64,000 bases of DNA from Albidovulum sediminicola (GTDB taxonomy: Bacteria > Pseudomonadota > Alphaproteobacteria > Rhodobacterales > Rhodobacteraceae), in NCBI RefSeq assembly GCF_025751575.1, contig NZ_JAOWLA010000006.1, positions 1 to 64,000 of the forward strand. The letters are read 5' to 3'. The notes under the pieces were generated by a model that made no database searches, had not been told where the DNA came from, and saw only the letters and a list, made by a program, of their open reading frames with translations. Below, piece after piece: positions 25,358 to 33,460 of the stretch (position 1 is its first letter; every line of letters starts with the position of its first letter). Position numbers and translations under genes: made by a program.

Positions 25358-26059
25358 TCAGCCCCCGAAGTTGATCTGGAAGCCCATCCCGACTTGCAGG
25401 CCGTCGGCGCTGTGCGTCAGGTTGCCAGCATCGACGACCCCTGACGCCAGCGGGTGATTGGTCGAGGCGGACAGGATGTAGCGCGTATCCAGCACCAGGT
25501 TCGCATTGGCGCCCAAGGCCCGGCTGGCCCGCAGGCCGAACATCCCGTAGGTCGTGCTGTCGCTGCTGTTCGCCGGCACGACCGTGTCACTGCTCACGAG
25601 GTCGGTCTTGACCATGCCAAGGCCAAGACCCGCGTCGAAGTCCCAGTTCCCCGGGGCGTTGGAAAGCTGGGTCCAGAGATTGACGCCGATCCGCCGGGAC
25701 TCGATCGTGGAACGATAGAAGAAAGTGGGGTTCGGCAGGCCAGGGAAGGATGCCGAGACCGTGTCGTAGGAACCACCCTGGGAATATTCGAGTTCGACGT
25801 CGAAAGACGTCTGTCCCAGCGCGAACGCATCGCGCATTCCGAGGGTTGCCGAAAACGCGTTGGTGTCGCTGGACTGGGTATCGGTGTTGTAGAAACCGCC
25901 CGCAGTGTTGAAGCCGCCGAAATCGTTTGAGAGCGCCTGGTAGGCGGCACCCAACCCGACATAGTACCGCGCGCCTTCGGCGTTAACGGGCGCGGCCGCC
26001 GCTGCGCCCAGGGCAAGCGCGGCAAGCGCCACGAGCGAGTGTTTGAAACCGTTTGTCAC
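25358..26059 (-). CDS. Outer-membrane beta-barrel protein, OmpA/porin_4-like
   Basis: A 233-residue exported protein. From GTG at 26059 it starts VTNGFKHSLVALAALALGAAAAAPVNAEG, a clean signal peptide; AGAAGGGG-like purine-rich SD lies 6 bases upstream, whereas the ATG at 26110 would bury the signal behind 17 extra residues. The mature part alternates polar and hydrophobic residues (GARYYVGLGAAYQAL, FSATLGMRDAF, TSFDVELEYS, RRIGVNLWTQL, WDFDAGLGLGMV, TYGMFGLRASRAL, ANLVLDTRYIL) and ends LQVGMGFQINFGG, with aromatic-poor but typical barrel strands. Probably an 8-stranded barrel; function unknown. Confidence 0.82.
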   Translation of the reverse strand: MTNGFKHSLVALAALALGAAAAAPVNAEGARYYVGLGAAYQALSNDFGGFNTAGGFYNTDTQSSDTNAFSATLGMRDAFALGQTSFDVELEYSQGGSYDTVSASFPGLPNPTFFYRSTIESRRIGVNLWTQLSNAPGNWDFDAGLGLGMVKTDLVSSDTVVPANSSDSTTYGMFGLRASRALGANANLVLDTRYILSASTNHPLASGVVDAGNLTHSADGLQVGMGFQINFGG

Positions 26060-26208
26060 GTCTGTCCCCTTCTCCGACACTTTTTTGGTCGAGTGCTTGA
26101 TTGAGGGCATCTTCTCCCGACCCGGTCCGCAGTTTAAGCCGGCTCAACTGCAGGGTGTGAGGCTTGGCCTTGGCGTTGCGGATCGGACACGGTCGGGACG
26201 TGGGAATG

Positions 26209-26239
26209 AAAAAGCCGCGCCGGAGGGACCGGCGCGGCT
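26209..26239 (-). terminator. Terminator of rpsF-rpsR-rplI
   Basis: GCCGCGCCGG-AGGGA-CCGGCGCGGC preceded on the plus strand by AAAAA, so on the minus strand the stem is followed by TTTTT. It lies 23 bases after the rplI stop. Confidence 0.92.
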
Positions 26240-26261
26240 CAAGACCGGGATGTTGTTCCGA

Positions 26262-26831
26262 TTATTCGTCGGAAGCGGCCGCGCCGACTTCGTCGAACAG
26301 TTCGGCGATCTCGAACTCCGCCGCGGCTTCCGCCTCGGCCGCGAGTTCCTGGATCGACTTGCCCGAGGCCTGAAGCTCGGCTTCTTCGGCCGAACGCGCG
26401 ACGTTCACCGAGACGGAGACCGAAACTTCGGGGTGCAGCACGACGGTGACGCGGTGCAGGCCCAGGTCCTTGATCGGCGCATCGAGCGAGATCTGCTTGC
26501 GGTCGATCGTGAAACCGGCTGCGGTCGCGGCGTCCGCGATGTCGCGGGGCGTGACCGAACCGTAAAGCGCACCGGCGTCGGAGGCCGAGCGAATCACGAT
26601 GTAGGACTGACCGTCCAGCTTTTCGCCCAGTGCCTCGGCTTCCTTGCGGGTCTCGAGGTTGCGGGCTTCGAGCTGGGCTTTCTGGGCCTCGAAGTTCTTG
26701 ATGTTGGCGTCGGAGGCGCGCAGCGCCTTGCCCTGCGGCAGCAGGAAGTTGCGCGCGTAGCCGTCCTTGACCTTGACGACTTCGCCCATCTGGCCAAGCT
26801 TGGCCACGCGTTCCAGAAGGATGACTTGCAT
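26262..26831 (-). CDS. rplI: Ribosomal protein L9
   Basis: A 189-residue large-subunit protein. The N-domain [37 protein letters not shown] is canonical, followed by the long connecting helix and the C-domain ([58 protein letters not shown]). The acidic C-terminal extension ([25 protein letters not shown], ~40 residues) is typical of alphaproteobacteria. Last gene of rpsF-rpsR-rplI, 12 bases after rpsR. Confidence 0.98.
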   Translation of the reverse strand: MQVILLERVAKLGQMGEVVKVKDGYARNFLLPQGKALRASDANIKNFEAQKAQLEARNLETRKEAEALGEKLDGQSYIVIRSASDAGALYGSVTPRDIADAATAAGFTIDRKQISLDAPIKDLGLHRVTVVLHPEVSVSVSVNVARSAEEAELQASGKSIQELAAEAEAAAEFEIAELFDEVGAAASDE

Positions 26832-26843
26832 GTGCCTCTCTCC

Positions 26844-27071
26844 TTACTTCACGGCATAGGGCAGAAGCGCGAGGAAGCGGGCGCGCTTGATGGCCTGCGC
26901 CAGTTCACGCTGCTTCTTCGCCGAAACGGCGGTGATGCGGGCCGGGACGATCTTGCCGCGCTCAGAGATGTAGCGCTGAAGCAGACGGACGTCCTTGTAG
27001 TCGATCTTCGGCGCATTCTCACCCGAGAACGGGCAGACCTTGCGACGGCGGAAAAACGGTTTGTTCGCCAT
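26844..27071 (-). CDS. rpsR: Ribosomal protein S18
   Basis: A 75-residue small-subunit protein: [75 protein letters not shown], full length and canonical in the parts quoted ([34 protein letters not shown]). It binds S6 on the platform of the 30S subunit, and sits between rpsF and rplI in one operon. Confidence 0.98.
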   Translation of the reverse strand: MANKPFFRRRKVCPFSGENAPKIDYKDVRLLQRYISERGKIVPARITAVSAKKQRELAQAIKRARFLALLPYAVK

Positions 27072-27099
27072 GTGTTAGGTTCCTTTCCTCAAGCCCGGA

Positions 27100-27471
27100 T
27101 CAACGACGCTCGCGGCGTTCGCCGCGCTCGGGACGGTCACCGCGATCGTCACGCTTCTGCATCTGGACCGAGGGGCCCTCGTCGTGGGCGTCGACGCGGA
27201 TCGACATCACGCGCATCACGTCGTCATGCAGACGGGCGAGACGCTCCATCTCCTGCACGGCGGCCGAAGGCGCGTCGGTGCGCAGGAAGGCGTAGTGGCC
27301 CTTGCGGTTCTTGTTGATCTTGTAGGCCATCGTCTTGACGCCCCAGTACTCGGACATGACGACCTTGCCGCCGTTGTCTGCGAGGACCGTGGAGAAGTGT
27401 TCGATGAGCCCTTCGGCCTGCGCGTTGGAAAGGTCCTGACGCGCGATGAGGACATGCTCGTAGAGCGGCAT
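27100..27471 (-). CDS. rpsF: Ribosomal protein S6
   Basis: A 123-residue protein: MPLYEHVLIARQDLSNAQAEGL, GKVVMSEYWGVKTMAYKINKNRKGHY, then an extended basic C-terminus (KRDDRGDRPERGERRERR), commoner in alphaproteobacteria. Start ATG 27471 has GGAG 6 bases upstream; the longer frame to 27513 lacks an SD. First gene of the operon, with a TTGCAT-N16-TATAAG promoter about 100 bases upstream. Confidence 0.97.
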   Translation of the reverse strand: MPLYEHVLIARQDLSNAQAEGLIEHFSTVLADNGGKVVMSEYWGVKTMAYKINKNRKGHYAFLRTDAPSAAVQEMERLARLHDDVMRVMSIRVDAHDEGPSVQMQKRDDRGDRPERGERRERR

Positions 27472-27572
27472 GTATGCTCCTTTATCGTCTCGGGCGGCTT
27501 CATAGGCGGGCAAACCCTCCGCGGCCCGCCACGAGAGGCTACGCCGGTTTCGTGAAAGCGGAAGGATGCGGC

Positions 27573-27600
27573 CTTATAGAGGAACGGGCGCTGGATGCAA
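27573..27600 (-). promoter_or_regulatory. Sigma70-type promoter of rpsF-rpsR-rplI
   Basis: On the minus strand TTGCAT (27600-27595), 16-base spacer, TATAAG (27578-27573). Transcription would start near 27566, leaving a leader of roughly 95 bases before rpsF, in which an autoregulatory S6:S18 site could lie. Confidence 0.6.
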
Positions 27601-27615
27601 GCGGCAGATGGCCGT

Positions 27616-28425
27616 TCAGTCCGCGGGCGGCGGCGGCATGTCGATGGGCTCCCCGTCCGGTTCCGGCAGGGCCGGGGACGGGGTTTCCGGCGCCGGGGCG
27701 GGCTGCGCGGGTGCTTCGGGTTCCGGTGCGGTTTCGAAGGCTGCGAAAGGGTCGGCCATCGGCGCGGGTGCAAGCTGCATGGCAAGCGCGGTGACACCCG
27801 CCCAGATCAGCAGCGTGACGATCAGCGGGCCCAAGGGAAAGGCGGCTGCCGGGGCATAGGGGCCCGCGCCGGTCGTGATCCGCGCCAAGGTCGCATCGCG
27901 GTCCAGCACCGCATGCTTCGCCGCGCCCAGAAGGTGGAGTGTGAAGGCCACGGCCAGCGTCCAGCCCGCGAACCGATGAAAGGTCTGGAAGACGAGCGAG
28001 AGTGCCTCGTTTGAGGGAATGCCGGGAAAACCCTGGCCGAAGGGCCAAAGGATCGGTGCGAAACCCGGCGCGGAGGCGTGCCGCAGCCAGCCCGAGAGCG
28101 GGATGAGGATCATGCCGCCCCAAAGCACCAGATGGGTTGTCCGGGCCACGAAGACCTCGACCCGGCGTTCGGGATGCAGGGGGCCGGGGGTGGTAGTGAG
28201 CAGCCGCGCGACCAGTCGCAGCGCGATTACGGCGAAGGCGGCGACGCCCACCGTCTTGTGCAGGGAATAGGCCGAAAAAATCGCGACGACCTCGGCCTCT
28301 GTCGTCGCGGGAAGCGAAACCATGGTTACGCCGCGCAGCGCCACGGCTGCGATCAGCACCGCGGTCAGCCAGTGAAAGAGCCGGATGACCGGACCGTACC
28401 CATGCTGGCCATGATAGCGCGACAT
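27616..28425 (-). CDS. Cytochrome b561-family protein with proline-rich tail
   Basis: A 269-residue membrane protein with four helices typical of bacterial cytochrome b561: haem-ligand histidines in VIRLFHWLTAVLIAAV, SLHKTVGVAAF and FHRFAGWTLAVAFTLHLLGAAKH. It likely passes electrons between quinol and a periplasmic acceptor (superoxide or another protein). The C-terminal ~50 residues are rich in Pro, Ala and Glu (ETAPEPEAPAQPAPAPETP), an unusual disordered tail. Start ATG 28425 has GGAGG 6 bases upstream; longer frames upstream are not supported. It is divergent from fabD. Confidence 0.88.
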   Translation of the reverse strand: MSRYHGQHGYGPVIRLFHWLTAVLIAAVALRGVTMVSLPATTEAEVVAIFSAYSLHKTVGVAAFAVIALRLVARLLTTTPGPLHPERRVEVFVARTTHLVLWGGMILIPLSGWLRHASAPGFAPILWPFGQGFPGIPSNEALSLVFQTFHRFAGWTLAVAFTLHLLGAAKHAVLDRDATLARITTGAGPYAPAAAFPLGPLIVTLLIWAGVTALAMQLAPAPMADPFAAFETAPEPEAPAQPAPAPETPSPALPEPDGEPIDMPPPPAD

Positions 28426-28574
28426 CCGCAGACCTCCTGCCTTGGGGGCATGATGACGACCCGGGCGGGCTTTGCCTAGCCCCAGCCCAGTGCCCCGGTC
28501 CATTGCCCCGGGTCCATTGCGCGGCAGGCGCGCGCGCGCTATGCGGGAAAGAAATCGCGAGTGAGGGGGACCAG

Positions 28575-29504
28575 ATGACGCGCGCATTCGTTTTTCCGGG
28601 GCAGGGGGCGCAGGTGATCGGCATGGGCAAGGCGCTCGCCGAGGCCTATCCGGCGGCCCGGGCGGTGTTCGAGGAAGTGGACGCGGCACTGGGCGAGAAG
28701 CTTTCCGCGTTGATCTGGGAGGGCGCGCAGGAAGACCTGACGCTGACGCAGAACGCGCAGCCCGCGCTGATGGCGACCTCGATCGCAGCGGCGCGCGCGC
28801 TGGAGGCCGAGGGTATCCCGGTCACCTCCGCCGCCTATGTTGCGGGGCATTCGCTTGGCGAGTATTCCGCGCTTTGCGCTGCGGGGGCGTTGAGCCTTGC
28901 CGATACCGCGCGTCTCTTGCGCCTGCGTGGCCAGGCCATGCAGCAGGCGGTTCCGGTGGGTGTGGGGGCGATGGCCGCGCTGCTTGGCCTCGATTTCGAG
29001 GCCGCGACGGCGGTCGCGGAGGAGGCCGCGCAGGGCGAGGTCTGCCAGGCGGCAAACGACAATGATCCCGCGCAGGTTGTGGTTTCCGGTCACAAGGCCG
29101 CAGTGGAACGTGCGGTCGAGATCGCCAAGGCCAAGGGCGCCAAACGGGCGGTCCTGCTGCCCGTCAGCGCCCCATTCCACTGCGCGCTGATGGAGCCCGC
29201 GGCGAAGGTAATGGCCGAGGCGCTGGACGACGTGGCCATCGGCGAACCCGTGGTGCCGGTCGTGGCGAACGTCCGGGCGGTTGCAGTTCGCAACCCCGAG
29301 GTGATCCGCAGCCTGCTTGTCGAACAGGTGACCGGCTCGGTTCGTTGGCGGGAATCGGTGGCCTGGATGGCGGGGCAGGGCGTGACCTCCTTCTGGGAGA
29401 TCGGCGCGGGCAAGGCACTGTCGGGTATGATCCGGCGCATCGCCAAGGAGGCTGAGACGCGCGCGGTCGGCACGCCCGAGGACGTGGCGTCGGCAAAGGG
29501 CTGA
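28575..29504 (+). CDS. fabD: Malonyl-CoA:ACP transacylase
   Basis: A 309-residue enzyme that loads malonate on acyl carrier protein for fatty acid synthesis. FVFPGQGAQVIGMGKAL, the nucleophile serine in GHSLGEYSAL, the second active-site residues in QAMQQAV, and the catalytic His in LLPVSAPFHCALM are all present. Start ATG 28575 (MTRAFVFPGQG). First of a fabD-fabG-acpP run. The upstream region is rich in alternating CG (CGCGCGCGCGC) just before a possible -10 TATGCG. Confidence 0.97.
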   Translation: MTRAFVFPGQGAQVIGMGKALAEAYPAARAVFEEVDAALGEKLSALIWEGAQEDLTLTQNAQPALMATSIAAARALEAEGIPVTSAAYVAGHSLGEYSALCAAGALSLADTARLLRLRGQAMQQAVPVGVGAMAALLGLDFEAATAVAEEAAQGEVCQAANDNDPAQVVVSGHKAAVERAVEIAKAKGAKRAVLLPVSAPFHCALMEPAAKVMAEALDDVAIGEPVVPVVANVRAVAVRNPEVIRSLLVEQVTGSVRWRESVAWMAGQGVTSFWEIGAGKALSGMIRRIAKEAETRAVGTPEDVASAKG

Positions 29505-29563
29505 GGTGGTGGCCGTCCAGTACGGCCTGCACGAATGGCAACGATAACGAAAAGAGGGCGGAC

Positions 29564-30301
29564 ATGTTCGATCTGACGGGAAAATCGGCGCTGGTGACGG
29601 GCGCTTCGGGGGGCATCGGCGGGGCGATCGCGCGCGCGCTGCACGGGGCGGGCGCGACGGTCGCGCTTTCGGGCACCCGGCTGGAACCGCTGGAGGCGCT
29701 GGCGGGCGAGTTGGGTGGGCGGGCGCATGTGCTGCCCTGCAACCTGTCCGACGCCGCGGCGGTGGAGGCGCTGCCCAAGCAGGCGGTCGAGGCCATGGGG
29801 GCGGTCGATATCCTGGTGAACAACGCGGGCATCACGCGCGACAACCTCTTCATGCGCATGTCGGACGACGAATGGCGCGACGTGATCGAGGTCAACCTGA
29901 CCTCGACCTTCCGGCTTTGCCGTGGCGTGCTGCGCGGGATGATGAAGTCGCGCTGGGGCCGGATCGTGAATATCTCCTCCGTCGTCGGGGCCACGGGCAA
30001 TCCGGGTCAGGGCAACTATGCGGCGGCCAAGGCCGGCATGGTCGGCATGTCGAAAAGCCTCGCCTATGAGGTCGCCAGCCGGGGAATCACTGTCAACTGC
30101 GTGGCGCCGGGCTTCATCACAACGGCGATGACCGGGAAGCTGAACGACGACCAGAAGGCGCGGATCCTGACCCAGGTACCCGCCGGACGCATGGGCGAGG
30201 CAGAGGAGATCGGCGCCGCGGTGCTCTATCTGGCCAGCCCTGAAGCGGGTTATGTGACCGGCACGACCCTTCATGTGAACGGCGGCATGGCGATGATCTG
30301 A
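29564..30301 (+). CDS. fabG: 3-oxoacyl-ACP reductase
   Basis: A 245-residue short-chain dehydrogenase: NADP-binding TGASGGIGGAIARAL, NNAGITRDNLFMRM, catalytic Ser in NISSVVGATGNPGQ, and YAAAKAGM with the catalytic Tyr and Lys. It reduces 3-oxoacyl-ACP in each elongation cycle. It follows fabD by 59 bases, with GAGGGCGG before the ATG. Confidence 0.97.
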   Translation: MFDLTGKSALVTGASGGIGGAIARALHGAGATVALSGTRLEPLEALAGELGGRAHVLPCNLSDAAAVEALPKQAVEAMGAVDILVNNAGITRDNLFMRMSDDEWRDVIEVNLTSTFRLCRGVLRGMMKSRWGRIVNISSVVGATGNPGQGNYAAAKAGMVGMSKSLAYEVASRGITVNCVAPGFITTAMTGKLNDDQKARILTQVPAGRMGEAEEIGAAVLYLASPEAGYVTGTTLHVNGGMAMI

Positions 30302-30330
30302 ACCGCGCCACGGCGTGGTTGCGAAAGCGT

Positions 30331-30358
30331 TTGCCTCGTGCAAAGACTATGCTATAGG
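30331..30358 (+). promoter_or_regulatory. Sigma70-type promoter before acpP
   Basis: TTGCCT (30331-30336), 16-base spacer, TATAGG (30353-30358). It would give acpP its own transcript with a leader of about 115 bases, as commonly seen because acyl carrier protein is needed in large excess over FabD and FabG. Confidence 0.55.
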
Positions 30359-30480
30359 CGGCGCAGATTTGCCGGGAAGGCTAGGCTTTTACCGGTGGCT
30401 TTGTTTTACGCAGGGCCAGAACCGCTCTGAACGAGCAAGGAACCAAGGGCGGGGCAGTCCCGCGAATATGAGGATTGGAC

Positions 30481-30714
30481 ATGAGCGACATCGCTGATCG
30501 CGTGAAGAAGATCGTCGTCGAGCACCTGGGCGTGGACGAGGACAAGGTGACCGAAAATGCGTCGTTCATCGACGATCTGGGCGCCGACAGCCTTGATACC
30601 GTGGAACTGGTCATGGCGTTCGAAGAGGAATTCGGCATCGAGATCCCCGATGACGCGGCCGAGACGATCCAGACCTTCGGCGATGCGGTGAAGTTCATCA
30701 CCGAAGCCGCCTGA
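30481..30714 (+). CDS. acpP: Acyl carrier protein
   Basis: A 77-residue acidic helical protein. The phosphopantetheine serine sits in [26 protein letters not shown]. It carries growing acyl chains between fatty acid synthesis enzymes. The ATG at 30481 is chosen over an in-frame TTG at 30475. A strong terminator follows. Confidence 0.98.
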   Translation: MSDIADRVKKIVVEHLGVDEDKVTENASFIDDLGADSLDTVELVMAFEEEFGIEIPDDAAETIQTFGDAVKFITEAA

Positions 30715-30734
30715 TCCTGACGGAACAGCAAGTG

Positions 30735-30768
30735 AAACGGCGCCCCGAACGGGCGCCGTTTTTCGTTT
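30735..30768 (+). terminator. Terminator of acpP
   Basis: AAACGGCGCCC-CGAAC-GGGCGCCG-TTTTTCGTTT: a strong stem plus T-run, 20 bases after the acpP stop. Confidence 0.95.
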
Positions 30769-31245
30769 GGGGAACGGTTTTGCCCCGACGGCCGACCTGA
30801 TCCCAGCCATCGAAACCAAACGGCCGGTCCTGAGTTCCCCGACCACGGCGGGTTTTCCCGCCTTCGCGGCGTTCGGGCGGGAGCTGCCCGTCTATCGTTT
30901 CAGCGGCGGAAACCTGCGGCCCGATACCGAAAGCTGGCCGGTCTTCCCTCGGATCGCCGGTAACGGGGCGGTCGAGGGATTCGGGTAATGGGTGACGTTG
31001 CGGCAACCTGACGCGGTTTGACTAGGTAGACCAGCTTCGTTGCCGCCCGGCTGCGAGTCGATGAGGATCTTGAGGCTGCGCGCAAGCGGGCTGGATCGCT
31101 ACAACATCGCAGCAGGGACGCGCCCTGGGGCCCGGGGCCGACGTTGGCGGCGACGGGGGGCGCACGCCTGCGGGGGCTCGCGGGCGCTGGCGCGGGACTA
31201 CGGTGCATGTTCCAGTACCCGGGGGCATGGGGTTCAAGCCTGCCC
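30769..31245. other. Gene-free GC-rich spacer between acpP and the HisA paralogue
   Basis: About 480 bases with no frame showing recognisable protein features. Several frames are open on both strands but their products are Arg/Pro-rich, as expected from random GC-rich DNA. It splits the fabD-fabG-acpP and fabF-mltG halves of a cluster that is contiguous in many alphaproteobacteria, so it may be the scar of an insertion. Confidence 0.6.
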
Positions 31246-31293
31246 ATGATAGCCCTTTGGATTCTGGCACTTCTGCTGTTAGGCTGCGCGTAG
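31246..31293 (+). CDS. Possible 15-residue lipoprotein-like peptide
   Basis: ATG to TAG encodes MIALWILALLLLGCA: a hydrophobic run ending exactly in a lipobox (LLGC) and one further residue. It could be a very small entericidin-like lipoprotein, a leader remnant of a lost lipoprotein gene, or chance. No good Shine-Dalgarno sequence is seen upstream. Confidence 0.3.
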   Translation: MIALWILALLLLGCA

Positions 31294-31354
31294 GGAGATC
31301 CCGGCCAGGGCGGGTCCGCCGCGGCCGGTCAATACCAAGACCAAGGAGGGCCGC

Positions 31355-32098
31355 ATGATTATCTATCCGACAATCGAACTACAGAACGGACGTTGCGTGA
31401 GCCTGCCGCGCGGAAACATGTCCGAGGCGGCAATTTGGCATGTAGATCCGGTCGAGAAGGCGAAGGAATTCGCCCACGCCGGTGCGGAGTGGATGCACGT
31501 CACCGATTTCGACGCCGTGACGGGCAGTTCGGAGAACCACGATCTCGTGCTTCGGATCATCCGGGAGGCCGGAATTCCCGTTCAGCTTGGCGGCGGTTTC
31601 CGGTCGCGCGACCGGATCGAGGAATGGATCGAGCTCGGGGCGGGGCGTATCGTGGTCGGTACGCTCGCCGCGCAGAACCCGCACCTGGTCAAGGAATTGG
31701 CAGGCCGCCACGTGGATCAGATCGTGCTCGCGGTGGATGTCTGGCAGGGGCATGTGATGATCGAGGGTTGGAAGGCCCAAAGCGCCTATACCGCCGAAGG
31801 CTTCATCAACGCCTTCGCCGACACGCCCTTCGCGGGGATCATCGTGACCGACATTGCCGCGGACATCGAGGGCGCGGACGCGGCACTGGGCATGATCGAG
31901 GGGATCGCGCGCTCCACCCGGGCGCCGATCATCGCCAGCGGGATCGTGCGCTCGCTTGACGATATTTCCCGGCTGAAGCTTCTGGGCGACGTGGCCGGGG
32001 CCCTCGTCGGACGTGCGCTGTTCAACCGGACCATCGATCTTGCCGAGGCGCTGCAGGAAGCTCAACCCGGGCGGCAGAAGGTCGCGGAATTCCTCTAG
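31355..32098 (+). CDS. HisA-like (beta/alpha)8 isomerase paralogue
   Basis: A 247-residue TIM barrel closely resembling HisA (ProFAR isomerase): MIIYPTIELQNGRCVSLPRG, GAEWMHVTDFDAV, VQLGGGFRSRDRIEEWIELGAGRIVVGT, VLAVDVWQGHV, IIVTDIAADI and IASGIVRSLDDI hold both phosphate-binding sites. In genuine HisA the first catalytic Asp lies in strand 1 (xIDL or LDL); here that position is Glu (TIEL). The second acid (AVDVWQGHV) is kept. It is outside any his operon, next to fabF. It may be a diverged paralogue with a different substrate, or a HisA with weak activity. Confidence 0.8.
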   Translation: MIIYPTIELQNGRCVSLPRGNMSEAAIWHVDPVEKAKEFAHAGAEWMHVTDFDAVTGSSENHDLVLRIIREAGIPVQLGGGFRSRDRIEEWIELGAGRIVVGTLAAQNPHLVKELAGRHVDQIVLAVDVWQGHVMIEGWKAQSAYTAEGFINAFADTPFAGIIVTDIAADIEGADAALGMIEGIARSTRAPIIASGIVRSLDDISRLKLLGDVAGALVGRALFNRTIDLAEALQEAQPGRQKVAEFL

Positions 32099-32197
32099 GG
32101 ACCGGCCGGCTGCCGCCGGTTCGGGTAACGGGCCTTGCCCGTCCCTTTGATTGCCGTGTATCTAACCGCTGTAGCGCGGATAGAACGAGGGCAGCCG

Positions 32198-33460
32198 ATG
32201 CGTCGTGTAGTTGTCACGGGTCTGGGGATGGTCACGCCGTTGGCGTGCGGGGTCGAGGAGACCTGGAAGCGGCTTCTGGCCGGTCAGTCGGGCGCGGGTC
32301 CGATCTCTCGGTTCGATACCGCCAACGTGATCACGACCTATGCCTGCGAGATCCCCTTTGGCGATGGTAGCGACGGGACCTTCAACCCAGATCAGTGGAT
32401 GGAGCCGAAAGATCGCCGCAAGGTCGATGACTTCATCCTCTACGGCATGGCGGCCGCGCAGATGGCGGTCGAGGATTCGGGCTGGATGCCCGAGGACGAG
32501 GAAGGGCGCCTGCGCACGGGCGTCATGATCGGTTCGGGGATCGGCGGTCTGACCTCGATCGCGGAAACGGCTGTCCTGATCAAGGAAAAGGGCCCGAAGC
32601 GGGTCAGCCCGTTCTTTATCCCGGGCGCGCTGATCAACCTCATTTCCGGGCAGGTCTCGATCCGCTTCGGCTTCAAGGGGCCGAACCACGCGGTCGTGAC
32701 GGCCTGTTCGACGGGTGCGCACGCCATCGGCGACGCGGCGCGGCTGATCCAGTGGGGCGATGCGGATGTGATGGTGGCCGGCGGCGCCGAAAGCCCGATC
32801 AGCGAGATCGGGATCGCGGGCTTCAACGCCTGCAAGGCGCTTTCCACAAAACGAGCGGACGATCCGACCAAGGCCAGCCGCCCTTATGACGCGGATCGCG
32901 ACGGCTTCGTCATGGGTGAGGGCGCGGGTGTCGTGGTGCTCGAAGAATACGAGCACGCCAAGGCGCGCGGTGCGAAGATCTATGCCGAGGTGCTGGGCTA
33001 TGGCCTTTCGGGCGACGCCTACCACATCACTGCCCCGTCCGAGGATGGCGACGGCGGTTTCCGCTCGATGTCGGCCGCGCTAAAGCGGGCGGGAGTCACG
33101 CCGGACCAGATCGATTACATCAATGCCCATGGCACCTCGACCATGGCCGACACGATCGAGCTTGGCGCGGTCGAGCGGCTGCTGGGCAACCATGCGTCCA
33201 ATGCGACGATGTCGTCCACAAAGTCCTCCATCGGGCACCTCTTGGGCGCGGCAGGTGCCGTCGAGGCAATCTTCTGTGTGCTGGCGTTGCGCGACCAGGT
33301 CGCTCCGCCGACGATCAACCTGGACAACCCGGCCGTCGAACCGAAGCTTGACCTGGCGGCCAATGCCGCGGTCAAGCGCAAGATCGACGTGGCGCTGTCC
33401 AACAGCTTCGGCTTCGGCGGCACCAACGCTTCGGTCGTACTGGGGCGGGTCAAGGACTGA
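32198..33460 (+). CDS. fabF: 3-oxoacyl-ACP synthase II
   Basis: A 420-residue condensing enzyme that extends acyl-ACP by two carbons and sets membrane cis-vaccenate levels. The nucleophile Cys is in VVTACSTGAHAIGDAA, and the catalytic histidines are in YINAHGTSTMADT and SSIGHLLGAAGAVEA; NSFGFGGTNASVVLG closes the fold. Start ATG 32198 (MRRVVVTGLGMVTPL); an earlier in-frame start at 32135 lacks conserved sequence. It overlaps mltG by one base (TGATG). Confidence 0.97.
   Translation: MRRVVVTGLGMVTPLACGVEETWKRLLAGQSGAGPISRFDTANVITTYACEIPFGDGSDGTFNPDQWMEPKDRRKVDDFILYGMAAAQMAVEDSGWMPEDEEGRLRTGVMIGSGIGGLTSIAETAVLIKEKGPKRVSPFFIPGALINLISGQVSIRFGFKGPNHAVVTACSTGAHAIGDAARLIQWGDADVMVAGGAESPISEIGIAGFNACKALSTKRADDPTKASRPYDADRDGFVMGEGAGVVVLEEYEHAKARGAKIYAEVLGYGLSGDAYHITAPSEDGDGGFRSMSAALKRAGVTPDQIDYINAHGTSTMADTIELGAVERLLGNHASNATMSSTKSSIGHLLGAAGAVEAIFCVLALRDQVAPPTINLDNPAVEPKLDLAANAAVKRKIDVALSNSFGFGGTNASVVLGRVKD

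Noticed and set aside
26043-27317. A 424-codon open frame antisense to rplI-rpsR-rpsF
   Set aside because: Ribosomal protein genes on the opposite strand explain the open frame.
30900-31270. Arg/Pro-rich open frames on the minus strand between acpP and the HisA paralogue
   Set aside because: No conserved motif, no ribosome-binding site, and composition expected of random GC-rich DNA.
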